Source: PALSA-607 sp963825425 (GTDB lineage Bacteria; Actinomycetota; Actinomycetes; Acidothermales; Acidothermaceae). From it: 64,000 nucleotides of DNA. The first letter of the stretch is position 1. Each line of letters opens with the position of its first letter. A program made the position numbers and the translations under genes. The notes below the pieces were generated by a model. It was given only the letters and a program-made list of their open reading frames with translations. It had not been told where the DNA came from and did no database searches. Location of the stretch: NCBI GenBank assembly GCA_963825425.1, contig CAWGTF010000017.1, positions 62,001 to 126,000 on the forward strand, read 5' to 3'. Positions 18,238 through 27,782 of the stretch are shown here, in pieces.

Positions 18238-19002
18238 CTAGGTGATGAGCGGCGAGTTGCCGCTGGGGTCGTCGCGAACTCCGGTAGCAGCGGAGAGGAC
18301 GGCGGCGTTCGGGAATGAAATCGGTCCTTCGCTCGTGCGCATCGTGGTGAACATCAAGCTGATGGCGGTGACATGGCCGTCGTACTGTCCACCGAGCGCT
18401 CCAGCCCGCAAGGTGATGTAGTCGCCGACTTTGAACGGCCGCGAAATGAGCAGAACGATGCCCGCGAACGCGTTGCCCAGCGATTGCTGCGCCGCGAGTC
18501 CGAGCACGACGCTCACGATGGCGCCGGACAGCAGGACGCTCTCGATCTTGACCGCGAAAAGCCCGAGCACCGTGACGAGAATCGCGAGGTATCCGATGAT
18601 CTGCACGCCCAGCCGGATCGCGGACGCCGCGGCGGGACTGCCACGATGGCGGGCGAGCCGTGCGAGCTCGAGTGCGACGAGTTGGACGGTGAGGATGCCA
18701 GCACCGAGACATACGCCGATCGCCACCAACGCGAAAATGCGGTGCGGCTGGTCGGTCACCGGTACCCCGTTGACCTTGTGCGTGGCCTTGACGCCGTTGT
18801 CGTAGGCCCCAGCGATAGCAGCGGCGACGAACACAAGCCCGGCGACGATGGCGCGCCGGAATTTGGGGCGGAAGATCAGTTCGCGGGCATCAGCAAGAGC
18901 AGCCGCCGCGACTGGTCGTTCGCGCCAGGCCACAACGTCCTCCTCGACCTCGGCGGAATCACGGGTGGTGCGGGACGGCGACCGCCGCCTGTCGACGGCC
19001 AA
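18238..19002 (-). CDS. small-conductance mechanosensitive channel (MscS-like)
   Basis: This 254-residue membrane protein has three or four hydrophobic helices followed by the MscS pore/beta-domain signature GLAAQQSLGNAFAGIVLL and RPFKVGDYITLRAG. The beta domain continues to MFTTMRTSEGPISFPNAAVL and stops soon after, so the large C-terminal cytoplasmic cage of E. coli MscS is missing. Short forms like this exist in actinobacteria, but a premature end from a misread base cannot be excluded. It would release osmolytes under hypo-osmotic shock. It is divergent from metB by 29 bp. Confidence 0.85.
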   Translation of the reverse strand: MAVDRRRSPSRTTRDSAEVEEDVVAWRERPVAAAALADARELIFRPKFRRAIVAGLVFVAAAIAGAYDNGVKATHKVNGVPVTDQPHRIFALVAIGVCLGAGILTVQLVALELARLARHRGSPAAASAIRLGVQIIGYLAILVTVLGLFAVKIESVLLSGAIVSVVLGLAAQQSLGNAFAGIVLLISRPFKVGDYITLRAGALGGQYDGHVTAISLMFTTMRTSEGPISFPNAAVLSAATGVRDDPSGNSPLIT

Positions 19003-19031
19003 CCTAGTGGTTGCGGGATAGCCTCGGCTTC

Positions 19032-20210
19032 ATGACAGACCACCGCGACGCCACGTTCACTGCGGAAAGCACTGCCGAAAGCTTCGAGACCCGGGCCATT
19101 CACGCCGGCCAGCCGTCGGACCCACGCACGGGTGCCGTCGTCCCGCCAATCTTCCAGGTCTCGACGTTCCACCAAGACGCGGTGGGCAACCCTCGCGACG
19201 GGTGGGAGTACAGCCGGTCGGGCAATCCGACGCGGGCAGCGCTGGAGGCGTGCCTGGCAGATCTCGACGGCGGCGCGCGCGGGTTGGCTTTCGCGAGTGG
19301 GTTAGCGGCCGAGGACTGCATCTTGCGCACACTGTGCGCGCCACATGACCACGTCGTGGTGCCGGGCGATGCGTACGGCGGCACGTTCCGGTTGGTCGAC
19401 AAGGTGTTCGGCCGGTGGGATGTCGTGCACACGTCGGTTGACCTGTCGGATCTCGACCGGCTTGTCGCCGCGATGACGCCGAAGACGCGGGTGGTGTGGT
19501 GCGAAACTCCGAGCAATCCGCTGCTGGGGATTGCTGACATCGCGGCGGTCGCACGGATCGCGCACGAGGGGGGCGCGAAGCTGGTTGTCGACAACACCTT
19601 CGCTTCACCGTATTTGCAGCAGCCACTGGCTTTGGGCGCCGATATCGTCGTGTATTCCACGACGAAGTACCTCGGTGGACACTCCGACGTGGTCGGCGGC
19701 GCATTGGTCGCGGCCGATGCCGGCCTGGGCGAGCAACTCGCGTTCCATCAGAACGCCATCGGTTCGATCGCTGGGCCGTTCGACTCGTGGCTGGTGATGC
19801 GCGGCGTGAAGACACTCGCCGTCCGCATGGATCGGCATTGCGAGAACGCGGCCCGCATCGCGACATTCCTGCAGCACCAAAGGGGAGTTTCGCAGGTGCT
19901 CTATCCGGGACTCCAGTCGCACGCCGGTCACGAGATCGCCGCGAAGCAGATGCGCAACTTCGGTGGCATGGTGTCGTTTCGCATGGACGCCGGGGAGCTG
20001 GCCGCCATCGATGTCTGCAACCGAGCGAGACTCTTCACGTTGGCTGAGTCACTTGGCGGAGTCGAGTCGCTGATCGAGCATCCGGGTCGGATGACACATG
20101 TCAGCGTGGTGGGGAGTCCCCTTGAAGTACCCCCGGACCTGGTTCGACTGTCGGTAGGGATCGAGAACGTTGACGACTTGTTGGCTGATCTGGAGCAAGC
20201 TCTCCGGTAG
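19032..20210 (+). CDS. metB: cystathionine gamma-synthase / gamma-lyase
   Basis: This 392-residue enzyme belongs to the Cys/Met-metabolism PLP family. The PLP lysine is K212 in STTKYLGGHSDVVGG. Other signatures are YSRSGNPTRAALE, ASGLAAED and GPFDSWLVMRGVKTL. Family members make cystathionine from an activated homoserine or split it to cysteine; sequence alone does not separate synthase from lyase. With cbs in the same window, a reverse-transsulfuration lyase is attractive. ATG 19032 starts the conserved protein. The last 110 bases overlap the 3' end of the convergent MFS gene. Confidence 0.9.
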   Translation: MTDHRDATFTAESTAESFETRAIHAGQPSDPRTGAVVPPIFQVSTFHQDAVGNPRDGWEYSRSGNPTRAALEACLADLDGGARGLAFASGLAAEDCILRTLCAPHDHVVVPGDAYGGTFRLVDKVFGRWDVVHTSVDLSDLDRLVAAMTPKTRVVWCETPSNPLLGIADIAAVARIAHEGGAKLVVDNTFASPYLQQPLALGADIVVYSTTKYLGGHSDVVGGALVAADAGLGEQLAFHQNAIGSIAGPFDSWLVMRGVKTLAVRMDRHCENAARIATFLQHQRGVSQVLYPGLQSHAGHEIAAKQMRNFGGMVSFRMDAGELAAIDVCNRARLFTLAESLGGVESLIEHPGRMTHVSVVGSPLEVPPDLVRLSVGIENVDDLLADLEQALR

Positions 20211-21411
20211 ATTCGCGGATGTCGGGTGCGCGGGCGGCCAACGCGCCGGCGCCGGCCAGGATGCCGGTCGTCACCCAAAACGCGGCACCGTAGGACCACG
20301 TGTCGGCCACCCAACCGGCGACGATCGGGCCGCCGACCGAACCGCCGTCGCCCGCCATCTGGAACCCCGCCACGACAGTGCCGCCGCGCTTGCCGGCGAC
20401 GTCGCCGACGACCGCGGCCGGTGCGACGTCGAGCAGTCCCGAGCCGACGCCGAACACGACCATGGCGACGATGTAGCCGACCAGGTCGGGCGAGAGGGCG
20501 AGCAACGCCATCGAGCTTGCCGAGAGCAGGCAGCCCCCCACCATGACGGGACGGCGACCACGCCGGTCGACGAGACGTCCTGCAGGAATCAGGGTGGCCG
20601 CGTTGAAGAAGGCAACAATCGTGAACCCGATGCCGACCCACGCGGTGCCACGATGCAGGGACTCGACGACGAACAGCGGCACGAGCGTGTTCCGCACGCC
20701 CATCGCGGCCCAGCTGTCGGCGAGGTTGGCCACCAGCGCCGCCCGGTAGGCCCGTTGTTTGAACGCGGCGCCAAGGCTCGTGCGGCCCGGCTGGTCGGTA
20801 CCCGCGGGCTCGGTCTTGCGGGCCAGCGACGCGCGCCGCAAGCCGACCATCGCGACGGTACCGGCGACGACGAGCGTGCCGGCGTAGACGAAGAACGGGG
20901 CGCGGATCGACCACGCGGCGAGTGGTCCGCCGATGGCCGGGCCGGAGATGCCACCGAGCAGGAAGCCGCCCTGGAACAGTCCGACCGAGCGGCCACGCTG
21001 CTCCGGGGCGACAACGCGCAGTAGCAGGCCCATCGCACTGACCGAGAACATCGCGGAGCCGATCCCCCCGACGCCGCGCAGCAGGAGGAGTTGCAGGTAG
21101 CTGTGCGCGAATCCGGCGAGCGCGCTGCTGACCGCGACGATGCCGATGCCGCTCGCGAGCACGACGCGTTCACCGATGGCGTCGACCAGGCGGCCAACAC
21201 CGAGGGCGGACGCGAGGCGCATGAACGCGAAGGCGGACAGCACGGCGCCGACTTCCGCCTTACCGACCCCGAAGTGATGCGCGAACAGTGGGATGACCGG
21301 TGCGACGATGCCGAAGCCGACCGCCACGCTGAACGCCACCGCCGCCAGTACGGCGACCTCGTTCGGCAGGTCGCCAAACACCTTCACGCGCAGCCGGTGC
21401 ATTGGCGTCAC
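20101..21411 (-). CDS. MFS transporter (drug-efflux type)
   Basis: This 436-residue protein has 12 predicted membrane helices and MFS signatures: GRLVDAIGERVVLASGIGIVAV is the loop 2-3 motif (seen in part as GRLVDAIGERV), GGISGPAIGG is motif C of the drug:H+ antiporter group, and GRLVDRRGRRPVMVGG follows helix 8. It probably exports a small molecule. The last helix ends near 20225. The remaining 36 residues (Pro/Arg/Ser-rich) lie antisense to the end of metB, so the natural stop may have been lost through a base error. It starts 28 bp from the VWA gene end on the same strand. Confidence 0.88.
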   Translation of the reverse strand: MTPMHRLRVKVFGDLPNEVAVLAAVAFSVAVGFGIVAPVIPLFAHHFGVGKAEVGAVLSAFAFMRLASALGVGRLVDAIGERVVLASGIGIVAVSSALAGFAHSYLQLLLLRGVGGIGSAMFSVSAMGLLLRVVAPEQRGRSVGLFQGGFLLGGISGPAIGGPLAAWSIRAPFFVYAGTLVVAGTVAMVGLRRASLARKTEPAGTDQPGRTSLGAAFKQRAYRAALVANLADSWAAMGVRNTLVPLFVVESLHRGTAWVGIGFTIVAFFNAATLIPAGRLVDRRGRRPVMVGGCLLSASSMALLALSPDLVGYIVAMVVFGVGSGLLDVAPAAVVGDVAGKRGGTVVAGFQMAGDGGSVGGPIVAGWVADTWSYGAAFWVTTGILAGAGALAARAPDIRESTGELAPDQPTSRQRSRSLPTVEPGPGVLQGDSPPR

Positions 21412-21439
21412 GCTACCCCCACGCTCGCCCCGGCGGCCG

Positions 21440-23434
21440 CTAGCCCCGGCGGCCGCGACGAGCGCGCAGGTAGTCGCTCACGACGTAGTCGCCGAGCTTG
21501 TCGTCGGACGGCGCGAAGACCCGTCCGCCGTTGCGCTTGGCCAACTTGTCGACGAAATCGACGAGGCCCTTGTCGTCCGCGAGCATGAAGACGTTCAGCG
21601 TCGCGCCGCGTCGGGTCATCTTGTCGGCCTCGGCGAGGGTGACCGCTAGCGTTTCCGGGCGACGGCGGCCAGTCGAAGGTGTAGTCGCCGCTCGGGAGCA
21701 GGTGCGCCGTCGGCTCGCCGTCGGTGACGACGAGCACGACCGGCTCGTGCTCAGGATGGCGATCGAGGAATCGCCCGGCGATGAGCAACGCGTGCTGCAG
21801 GTTGGTGCCCTGCACCATCTCGGCGTCGAGGCCGGCGAGTTCGGTGGGCTGCAAAACCCTTGCGTAGTTGGAAAACCCGATGACCTGCAGCGCGTCCTGA
21901 GGGAACCGCGTGCTCACCAGCGAGTGCAGCGCGAGCGCGGTCGACTTGGCGATTCCCCACGTGCCGCGCAACGTCATCGACCACGACAGGTCGACGAGCA
22001 GGCAGACCGCGGCTGACGTTCGGCGCTCGGTCTCGACGACCTCGAAGTCGTCGACCTGCAGCTTCACCCCGTTGCCGACGCACGCCGTCGCCGACGCGCG
22101 GGCCGGACCGAAGGATCGCGTTCGACACCGTGCGCACGACGTCCAGCGGCTGCTCGTCGCCGAATTGCCACGCCCGCGACGAGCCGGTCAGCTCGCCGGC
22201 CGATCCCGCATTGGGCACGTCGTGATCGCCGCGCGTACTGCTGGACAGTGACGCGAAGACCCGTCGCAGCGCGGTGGCGCCGAGCCGGCGCACGGCTTTC
22301 GCGGTGAGCTCCAGCCTCCCGCCGTCCCGCTTGAGATAGCCCTGCCGCTCCAACTCACGCTCGACCTCGCGCAACTGGCGCAAATCGTCGACCGCCTGCC
22401 GTCCGAGGGCGCGCCGGATCGCCTCCTCGTCGACGTCCTCGAGGCTGGCGCCCGGGTACTCCTGCGCCGAGCGTCGACTCGAGCTCCTCGAGATCGGCCA
22501 TCTCTTCCAGCGCAGTCGTCGCGTCCGACATGCCAAGCGGTTGGTCGCCCCTCATGCGAGTGCGGCCGGTCCAATCCAGATCGGGACGCCGAGTGCGTAG
22601 CGCGTCGTTCAAGCGCGCCATCTCCGAGGCAAGGCCCATGTCTTCCATCGACTGCGCCATCAGCGCGGCAAGTTCGTCGCGCTGCTCGGGGGTCATCGAC
22701 GCGAGCATGCGTTCCATCGCGGCCGCGCGACGTGCGAGCGAGTCGACGAGTTCCTCGAGATTCGCCGGCTGGTCAGGGAAAAACTGCCCGTGCTTGGCCA
22801 TGAACTGATCGAAGTCTTCTTGCGTGTGTTCGCCACGCGCATCGGCGGCGAGCATCTCGTTGAGGTCGGCCATCATGTCCTTGACGGCCTGCATTGCCGC
22901 CGCGGCCTCAGGCGATCCGGATTGCATCGACTGCATGGCTTGCTTCATGCCGCGGAACTGGCTGTCGAGGACCTCTTGGCGCAGCAGGTCCTTCAGTTGC
23001 TCGTACGTTGCGCGTGCGTCGTCGGATTGCCAGTCGTAGTCGGAGAGCGCGCGGATCGCACGGGCCGGGTCCGAAGGCAGCGTGTCGAGTTCGGTTTCGC
23101 GCAGCCGCGCGTCGTCCGACGGGTCGGGAAACAACGCCGCCCGCTCCTGCCCGATCGCCTTGTCGAGCAACGCCCGCGCTTCCTCGAGAGTGCCGTCGAG
23201 GCGACCCTTGTTTCGCAGTGCACGGCGCTGTTCGCGCACCCGCCGCAGCATGTCCTCGAGGCCGCGCAATCCGGGCGCACCTTGGCGGAGCAGGTCGCGC
23301 AGCGCGTCGGACGTGCTGGCGCCGTCGAGCACGGCGTCGCCGAGTTCGTCGAGTGCCTGCGCGATGTCGTACGGCGGGGCGAGTGGGTCGGGACCTTCGT
23401 GCCACGGGCCGTAGCGAAACGCCGGCGAGCTCAC
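21440..23434 (-). CDS. VWA-domain protein paired with a MoxR-like ATPase (frameshifted)
   Basis: Four segments give a protein of about 664 residues. The N-terminal 300 residues are helical and rich in Met/Gln/Asp (MKQAMQSMQSGSPEAAAAMQ). The C-terminal part is a von Willebrand A domain with the metal-ion site DLSWS in LLVDLSWSMTLRG, then GLDAEMVQGTNLQHAL and VTDGEPTAH, ending FAPSDDKLGDYVVSDYLRAR. Frame changes near 22465, 22095 and 21660 each look like one extra base. VWA proteins encoded next to MoxR ATPases act with them in metal insertion or complex assembly, like magnesium-chelatase D and I subunits. The start follows the ATPase stop by one base, so coupling is likely. The target of the pair is unknown. 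Confidence 0.85.
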
Positions 23435-23435
23435 G

Positions 23436-24896
23436 CTAGCCGCCGTACACCGTGCGGCCGGGGACCTCGTCCTTGCTCAGCCGCCGGGTGAGGTACAGGC
23501 CCTCGAGCGCGAACTCGATCGCGGCTGCCGCGCGTCCCGGGTTCTCCCCGCCGTCGTCGCCGAGCCGCTCGAGCACCTTCGCGAGCCCAGACACCTGGCC
23601 GACCCGCTTGAGCAGGTCGGCCGCCGACACCAGCTCGCCGGTCTCGACGGTGGCACCTTCGTCGAACCGCGAAAGCAGCCCGCTCAGGTCAGCGTTTCCG
23701 AGCTTTGCGCGAAACGTCTCGGCGACGGCTCGCCGCAACAGGTGCACGAGGACGTCGCGCTCGCGCCCTTCCTCGCTGACCTCGAATTCGACCTTGCCCT
23801 GAAGCGAATCGACGATGCCAGGCAGGTCGCACACCCGCGCCACGGCGTCCGCCTCGCCGGTGAGCGCGGCCCGTCGAAGTGCCGATGCCGCAACGGTTTC
23901 TGCACCCGCAACGGCGAACCGTGCGGACACTCCGGAGCGCTGGTCGACCGCGGTCGACTCGCGCACCAGCCGAGTAAAACGGGCGACGACGTCGAGCAGG
24001 TACCCCGGCACGTCCGCCGACAGGTCGGCCTCTTGCGAAATGAGGTCGATCTCGTCGGTGAGGCGCAACGGGTAGTGCGTGCGAACCTCGGCGCCGAACC
24101 GGTCCTTGAGCGGCGTGATGATGCGGCCGCGGTTGGTGTAGTCCTCGGGGTTCGCGCTCGCGATAAGCAGGACGTCGAGGGGCAGCCGCAGTGCGTATCC
24201 GCGGATCTGCACATCGCGCTCTTCGAGCACGTTGAGCAGCGACACCTGGATGCGTTCGGCCAGATCGGGCAGCTCGTTCACCGAGAAGATGCCGCGGTTG
24301 AATCGCGGGACCAGCCCGTAGTGCACGGTCTCGGGATCGCCGAGCGTGCGGCCCTCGGCGACCTTGATCGGGTCGACGTCGCCGATGAGGTCGCCGACGC
24401 TGGTGTCAGGGGTCGCCAGCTTCTCGCCGTACCGCTGGTCGCGGTGCAGCCAGTCGACCGGCAGATCGTCGCCGAGTTCGTCCGCGAGCCGACGGCACCG
24501 CGTGCACACCGGCGCGTACGGATGGTCGTTGATCTCGCAGCCGTCGACGACCGGCGTCCACTCGTCGAGCAGCCCGCTGATCGTGCGGATCAGCCGCGTC
24601 TTGCCCTGGCCGCGCTCGCCGAGCAGCACGAAGTCGTGCCCCGCGAGCAGCGCGCGCTCGACGTGCGGCAGCACCGTCTCGTCGAAGCCGACGATGCCCG
24701 GAAACCGCGGTTCGCCAGATCGCAGGCGGGCGAGCAGGTTGTCGCGGATCTCGACCTTGACCGGTTTCTGCACATGGCCGGACGCCCGAAGCGCGCCGAG
24801 CGTAGTGATCAAAGGCTGGGCGGACGTCGAGTGGCTGGTGTCCGCCTCGGGACGTGGAGACTGCGGAGGGCGCGGATTCTGGGGAGTCTGGGGCAC
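23436..24896 (-). CDS. MoxR-like / magnesium-chelatase-I-type AAA+ ATPase
   Basis: This 486-residue AAA+ protein carries Walker A GERGQGKTRLI, Walker B in RGIFSVNELPDL, sensor 1 in LLIASANPEDY, and arginine-finger/sensor 2 regions (PLKDRFGAEVRTHYPLR in part). A cysteine-pair insert (CEINDHPYAPVCTRCRRLADE, shown in part as PVCTRCRRL) may bind zinc. The N-terminal 35 residues are Pro/Ser-rich and likely disordered. It is the promoter-proximal gene of an operon with the VWA protein. Such pairs remodel or load cofactors into partner proteins. No substrate gene is apparent next to them. Confidence 0.9.
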   Translation of the reverse strand: MPQTPQNPRPPQSPRPEADTSHSTSAQPLITTLGALRASGHVQKPVKVEIRDNLLARLRSGEPRFPGIVGFDETVLPHVERALLAGHDFVLLGERGQGKTRLIRTISGLLDEWTPVVDGCEINDHPYAPVCTRCRRLADELGDDLPVDWLHRDQRYGEKLATPDTSVGDLIGDVDPIKVAEGRTLGDPETVHYGLVPRFNRGIFSVNELPDLAERIQVSLLNVLEERDVQIRGYALRLPLDVLLIASANPEDYTNRGRIITPLKDRFGAEVRTHYPLRLTDEIDLISQEADLSADVPGYLLDVVARFTRLVRESTAVDQRSGVSARFAVAGAETVAASALRRAALTGEADAVARVCDLPGIVDSLQGKVEFEVSEEGRERDVLVHLLRRAVAETFRAKLGNADLSGLLSRFDEGATVETGELVSAADLLKRVGQVSGLAKVLERLGDDGGENPGRAAAAIEFALEGLYLTRRLSKDEVPGRTVYGG

Positions 24897-24958
24897 GCAT
24901 TCGACCTTACGTCGCGTTCGTGTCCGGTGCGTTGCGGGTTTCGCGTGTCAGCGCCTGC

Positions 24959-25016
24959 GGGCCAGCGTCCTCCCTCGGACTGCTTCGCCTTACGTCCTTC
25001 GGAAGGACGCTGGCCC
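24959..25016. promoter_or_regulatory. 13-bp inverted repeat with nested hairpin between divergent operons
   Basis: GGGCCAGCGTCCT at 24959-24971 is the exact reverse complement of 25004-25016, with a 32-base loop. Inside lies a second, competing hairpin (CGTCCTT-CGG-AAGGACG, about 24993-25009) that shares part of the right arm. The 243-bp gap serves the MoxR/VWA operon (leftward) and the FIST gene (rightward). The mutually exclusive stems look like an attenuator or a divergent operator; which one cannot be told from sequence. Confidence 0.5.
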
Positions 25017-25139
25017 TCCGGCGCCGCGTCGCGGCCCGCCGATTACTGTGCGGCGTTGATCGGCTGCGGCGCTGAGCGTCACCCGGATGCGCATCCCAAC
25101 CGCATGACAGACGCGCCAGGAGCCGGGACCATAGGCGGG

Positions 25140-26342
25140 ATGGCACGTTTTGGGGACGGTCTGGCGGTCGACGCTGATCTTGTGCGCGCCGCCGAGTCTG
25201 CCGCGATCGCCGCGCGCGGTCCGCTGGGCGGCCTGAGCCCCGATCTGGCCTGCGTCTTTGTCAGCGGATCCGAACCCGACCAGGTCGAGGAAGCGCTGCA
25301 GCGCGCGGCCAGCGTCCTGCGCGCCCGGACCGTGATCGGCTGCAGCGCCTCCGGCGTCATCGGCGCCGCGCAGGGCATCGAAGCCACCAGCGCGGTGAGC
25401 GTCTGGGCGGCGGTGCTGCCCGGCGTCCGGGTCAGGGCATTTCATCTTGAAGTGATCCGCACCGAAGGCGGCATGGCGATCCTCGGGCTGCCCGAGAGCG
25501 AGGATGCCGATGAGGTGGCGGTCGTCGTCGCCGACCCGTACAGCTTCCCCGCGGACGGCTTCGTTGAGCAGGCGAACACCGCGCTGGCGTTGCCGCTGGT
25601 CGGTGGATTGGCGACCGGCAGCCGCGGTCCGGGCTCGACCCGACTGCTGATCGACGGCCGGGTCGTCGACCGGGGCGCGGTGGGGGTCGTGCTGGGCGGG
25701 CCGGTCGGGGCGCAGGCGATGGTCAGCCAGGGCTGCCGTCCGGTCGGGCCGGCGATGACTGTCACAGCAGCCGAGGGAAACTTGCTGCTGGAGCTCGCGG
25801 GCATCCCGGCGGTGCAAAAGCTCGAGCAGGTGATCGGCTCGCTGTCCTCCATCGATCAGGCATTGGCGAGCGGTGGCTTGCAGATCGGGATTGCGATGGA
25901 CGAGTACGTCGAGGAGCACGAGCGCGGCGACTTCCTGGTGCGCGGCATCCTCGGCGTCGACAAGGCGCGCGGCGCGATCGCGATCGGCGACATCGTTCCG
26001 GTGGGCCGGACCGTGCGGTTCCAGGTCCGTGATGCTGCTTCAGCGGACGACGATTTGCGGGCGATGTTGATCCAGCTCAAGCATGAGTTCAGTGCTGTCG
26101 AGGGCGCGCTGCTGTTCTCCTGCAACGGACGCGGTTCCAACTTGTTCACGTCGGCTGACCACGATGTCCTGGCTATGCGGCAAGGTCTCGCGACGACGGG
26201 CATCGCGGGATTCTTCGCGTCCGGCGAGATCGGACCGGTCGGCAACCGCAACCACCTGCACGGCTTCTCCGCGTCGGTGCTGGTGTTCGGCTCACCACGA
26301 GCCGAGGGTCACATCGATCACGACAACGCCGTTCCGCGCTAG
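25140..26342 (+). CDS. FIST-domain (FIST_N + FIST_C) sensory protein
   Basis: This 400-residue protein has a FIST N domain (about 40-215: TVIGCSASGVIGAAQGIE, VADPYSFPADGFVEQ, LPLVGGLATGSRG) and a FIST C domain (about 225-385: RVRDAASADDDLRAML in part, EGALLFSCNGRGSNLF, GFFASGEIGPVGNRNHLHGF). FIST domains are input modules proposed to sense small ligands such as amino acids. Here there is no attached output domain. ATG 25140 has AGGCGGG just upstream; an in-frame ATG at 25104 is an alternative. The PHP gene follows after 11 bp and is probably in the same transcript. Confidence 0.9.
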   Translation: MARFGDGLAVDADLVRAAESAAIAARGPLGGLSPDLACVFVSGSEPDQVEEALQRAASVLRARTVIGCSASGVIGAAQGIEATSAVSVWAAVLPGVRVRAFHLEVIRTEGGMAILGLPESEDADEVAVVVADPYSFPADGFVEQANTALALPLVGGLATGSRGPGSTRLLIDGRVVDRGAVGVVLGGPVGAQAMVSQGCRPVGPAMTVTAAEGNLLLELAGIPAVQKLEQVIGSLSSIDQALASGGLQIGIAMDEYVEEHERGDFLVRGILGVDKARGAIAIGDIVPVGRTVRFQVRDAASADDDLRAMLIQLKHEFSAVEGALLFSCNGRGSNLFTSADHDVLAMRQGLATTGIAGFFASGEIGPVGNRNHLHGFSASVLVFGSPRAEGHIDHDNAVPR

Positions 26343-26353
26343 ATCGGCGCGGT

Positions 26354-27401
26354 ATGGCCGACGCCTCAGCACCCGACCCGATTGATGCGCTGCGGCAGAT
26401 CGCGTTCCTGCTCGAGCGGGCGCGCGAGCCGACCTATCGGGTGAAGGCGTTTCGCAACGCAGCCGCCGTCCTCGCCGCGTTGCCGGAGGGCGAGCTGGAG
26501 CAGCGCGCAAAGCTGGGCACGCTGACTGACCTTCCCGGTGTCGGGGCCGTCACGGCAACCGTGGTGCGTGAAGCGGTGGCAGGCTCGGTGCCGGGGTACC
26601 TCGCCAAGCTGTTGCCCGCGGGCGAGGAGCCGCTCGTTGACGGTGGCGAGAGCTTGCGTGCTGCTCTGCGCGGCGACCTGCACACGCACTCGGACTGGAG
26701 TGACGGCGGCAGTCCGATCGAGGAAATGGCCTTAGCGGCAAGGGATTTGGCTAGCGGTCCGCATAGCTACGTCGCGCTGACTGATCACTCGCCGCGACTC
26801 ACGGTGGCAAGCGGGCTTACTGCGGAGCGACTGCGCGACCAGCTACGAGTGGTTGCGCGAGCTGAACGAGAAGCTCGCGCCGTTTCGGATCCTGACCGGC
26901 ATCGAGTGCGACATCCTCGACGACGGCTCGTTGGATCAGGAGCCCGAGTTACTCGACCAGCTCGACATCGTGGTCGCGAGCGTGCATTCGAAGCTCAAGA
27001 TGGACCGCATCGCGATGACGCGACGGATGCTCGCCGCCGTCCGCAATCCGCTTGTCGACGTCCTCGGCCATTGCACCGGTCGGCTACTGATCGGACGGGA
27101 CGGCGGGAACTCGCGGCCAGAGTCGCAGTTCGACGCCGAGAAAGTGTTCGCTGCGTGCAAGGAGCACGACGTCGCGGTCGAGATCAACAGCCGGCCAGAG
27201 CGACTCGATCCACCGCGCCGGTTGTTGAGCCTGGCGGTCGAGATCGGTTGCCGATTCTCCATCGACACCGACGCACACGCGCCCGGGCAGCTCGACTGGC
27301 AGATCTACGGGTGCGCCCGCGCAGAAGAGTGCGGCGTCGATCCAAAGACAGTCGTCAACACGATGGACGCCGACGACTTGCTCGCCTGGGCCCGCGCCTA
27401 G
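26354..27401 (+). CDS. PolX-like protein: helix-hairpin-helix + PHP phosphoesterase (frameshifted)
   Basis: The N-terminal 90 residues have the PolX helix-hairpin-helix pattern (ARAREPTYRVKAFRNAAAVL in part, LTDLPGVGAVTATVVREA). From about residue 108 a PHP domain follows with metal ligands in GDLHTHSDWSDGG, ALTDHSPRL, GIECDIL, ASVHSKLKM, GHCTGRL, EINSRPERLD and IDTDAHAPGQ. A frame change near 26845 (one extra base) joins the halves. The nucleotidyltransferase domain of full PolX is absent, so this is a stand-alone phosphoesterase, perhaps a 3'-5' nuclease or phosphatase. ATG 26354 follows the FIST gene closely. Confidence 0.88.
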
Positions 27402-27404
27402 CTG

Positions 27405-27761
27405 CTACTCGTCTTTGATCCAGTGCTCGCGGCGGAACATGCGCCCGAGTCGCGCTGTCAACTTCGGCCCGACGTCTTGCAGCGCGTTGACGTGATAGAC
27501 CGGATTTCCCTCCGGCTCGGGCAGCTGCGCGGCGTCGGCGACCGTGAGGCTGGTCGTTACCTTCGCGGTGGTGATGGTCGTGATCTGGTCGCGGTCAATG
27601 AAGCGAATGCCGCGCGGTACGGCGACGACGATGCCGTCGAACAGGTCGAGATCTGGTTCCTGCAAAACGTGTTCGACCGTGCCGATCGTGGTGCCGTCGA
27701 TGGTGCACACTTCGACGCCTGGCATGAGCGCCATGTAGGAGATTGGCCCTTCGTCGGTCAC
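27405..27761 (-). CDS. PRC-barrel-like domain protein
   Basis: This 118-residue soluble protein begins MTDEGPISYMALMPGVEVCTIDG (first part MTDEGPISYMALMPG) and has the small beta-barrel pattern of PRC-barrel/DUF2171 proteins: IGTVEHVLQEPDLDLFDGIV, PRGIRFIDRDQI and a C-terminal helix. The family binds partners in RNA processing or photosynthetic complexes, but the role in actinobacteria is unknown. It converges on the PHP gene with 3 bp between them. Confidence 0.75.
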   Translation of the reverse strand: MTDEGPISYMALMPGVEVCTIDGTTIGTVEHVLQEPDLDLFDGIVVAVPRGIRFIDRDQITTITTAKVTTSLTVADAAQLPEPEGNPVYHVNALQDVGPKLTARLGRMFRREHWIKDE

Positions 27762-27782
27762 GGTTGCCTCCTGTCAGCTCGG

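Noticed and set aside
23742..25139. Plus-strand open frame continuous with the FIST gene, giving an 866-residue protein
   Set aside because: The upstream part is antisense to the well-conserved MoxR ATPase and has no domain pattern. The FIST protein starts at 25104 or 25140.
24990..25919. Long minus-strand frame antisense to the FIST gene
   Set aside because: It is a shadow of the GC-rich plus-strand gene; FIST domains are clear and intact on the other strand.
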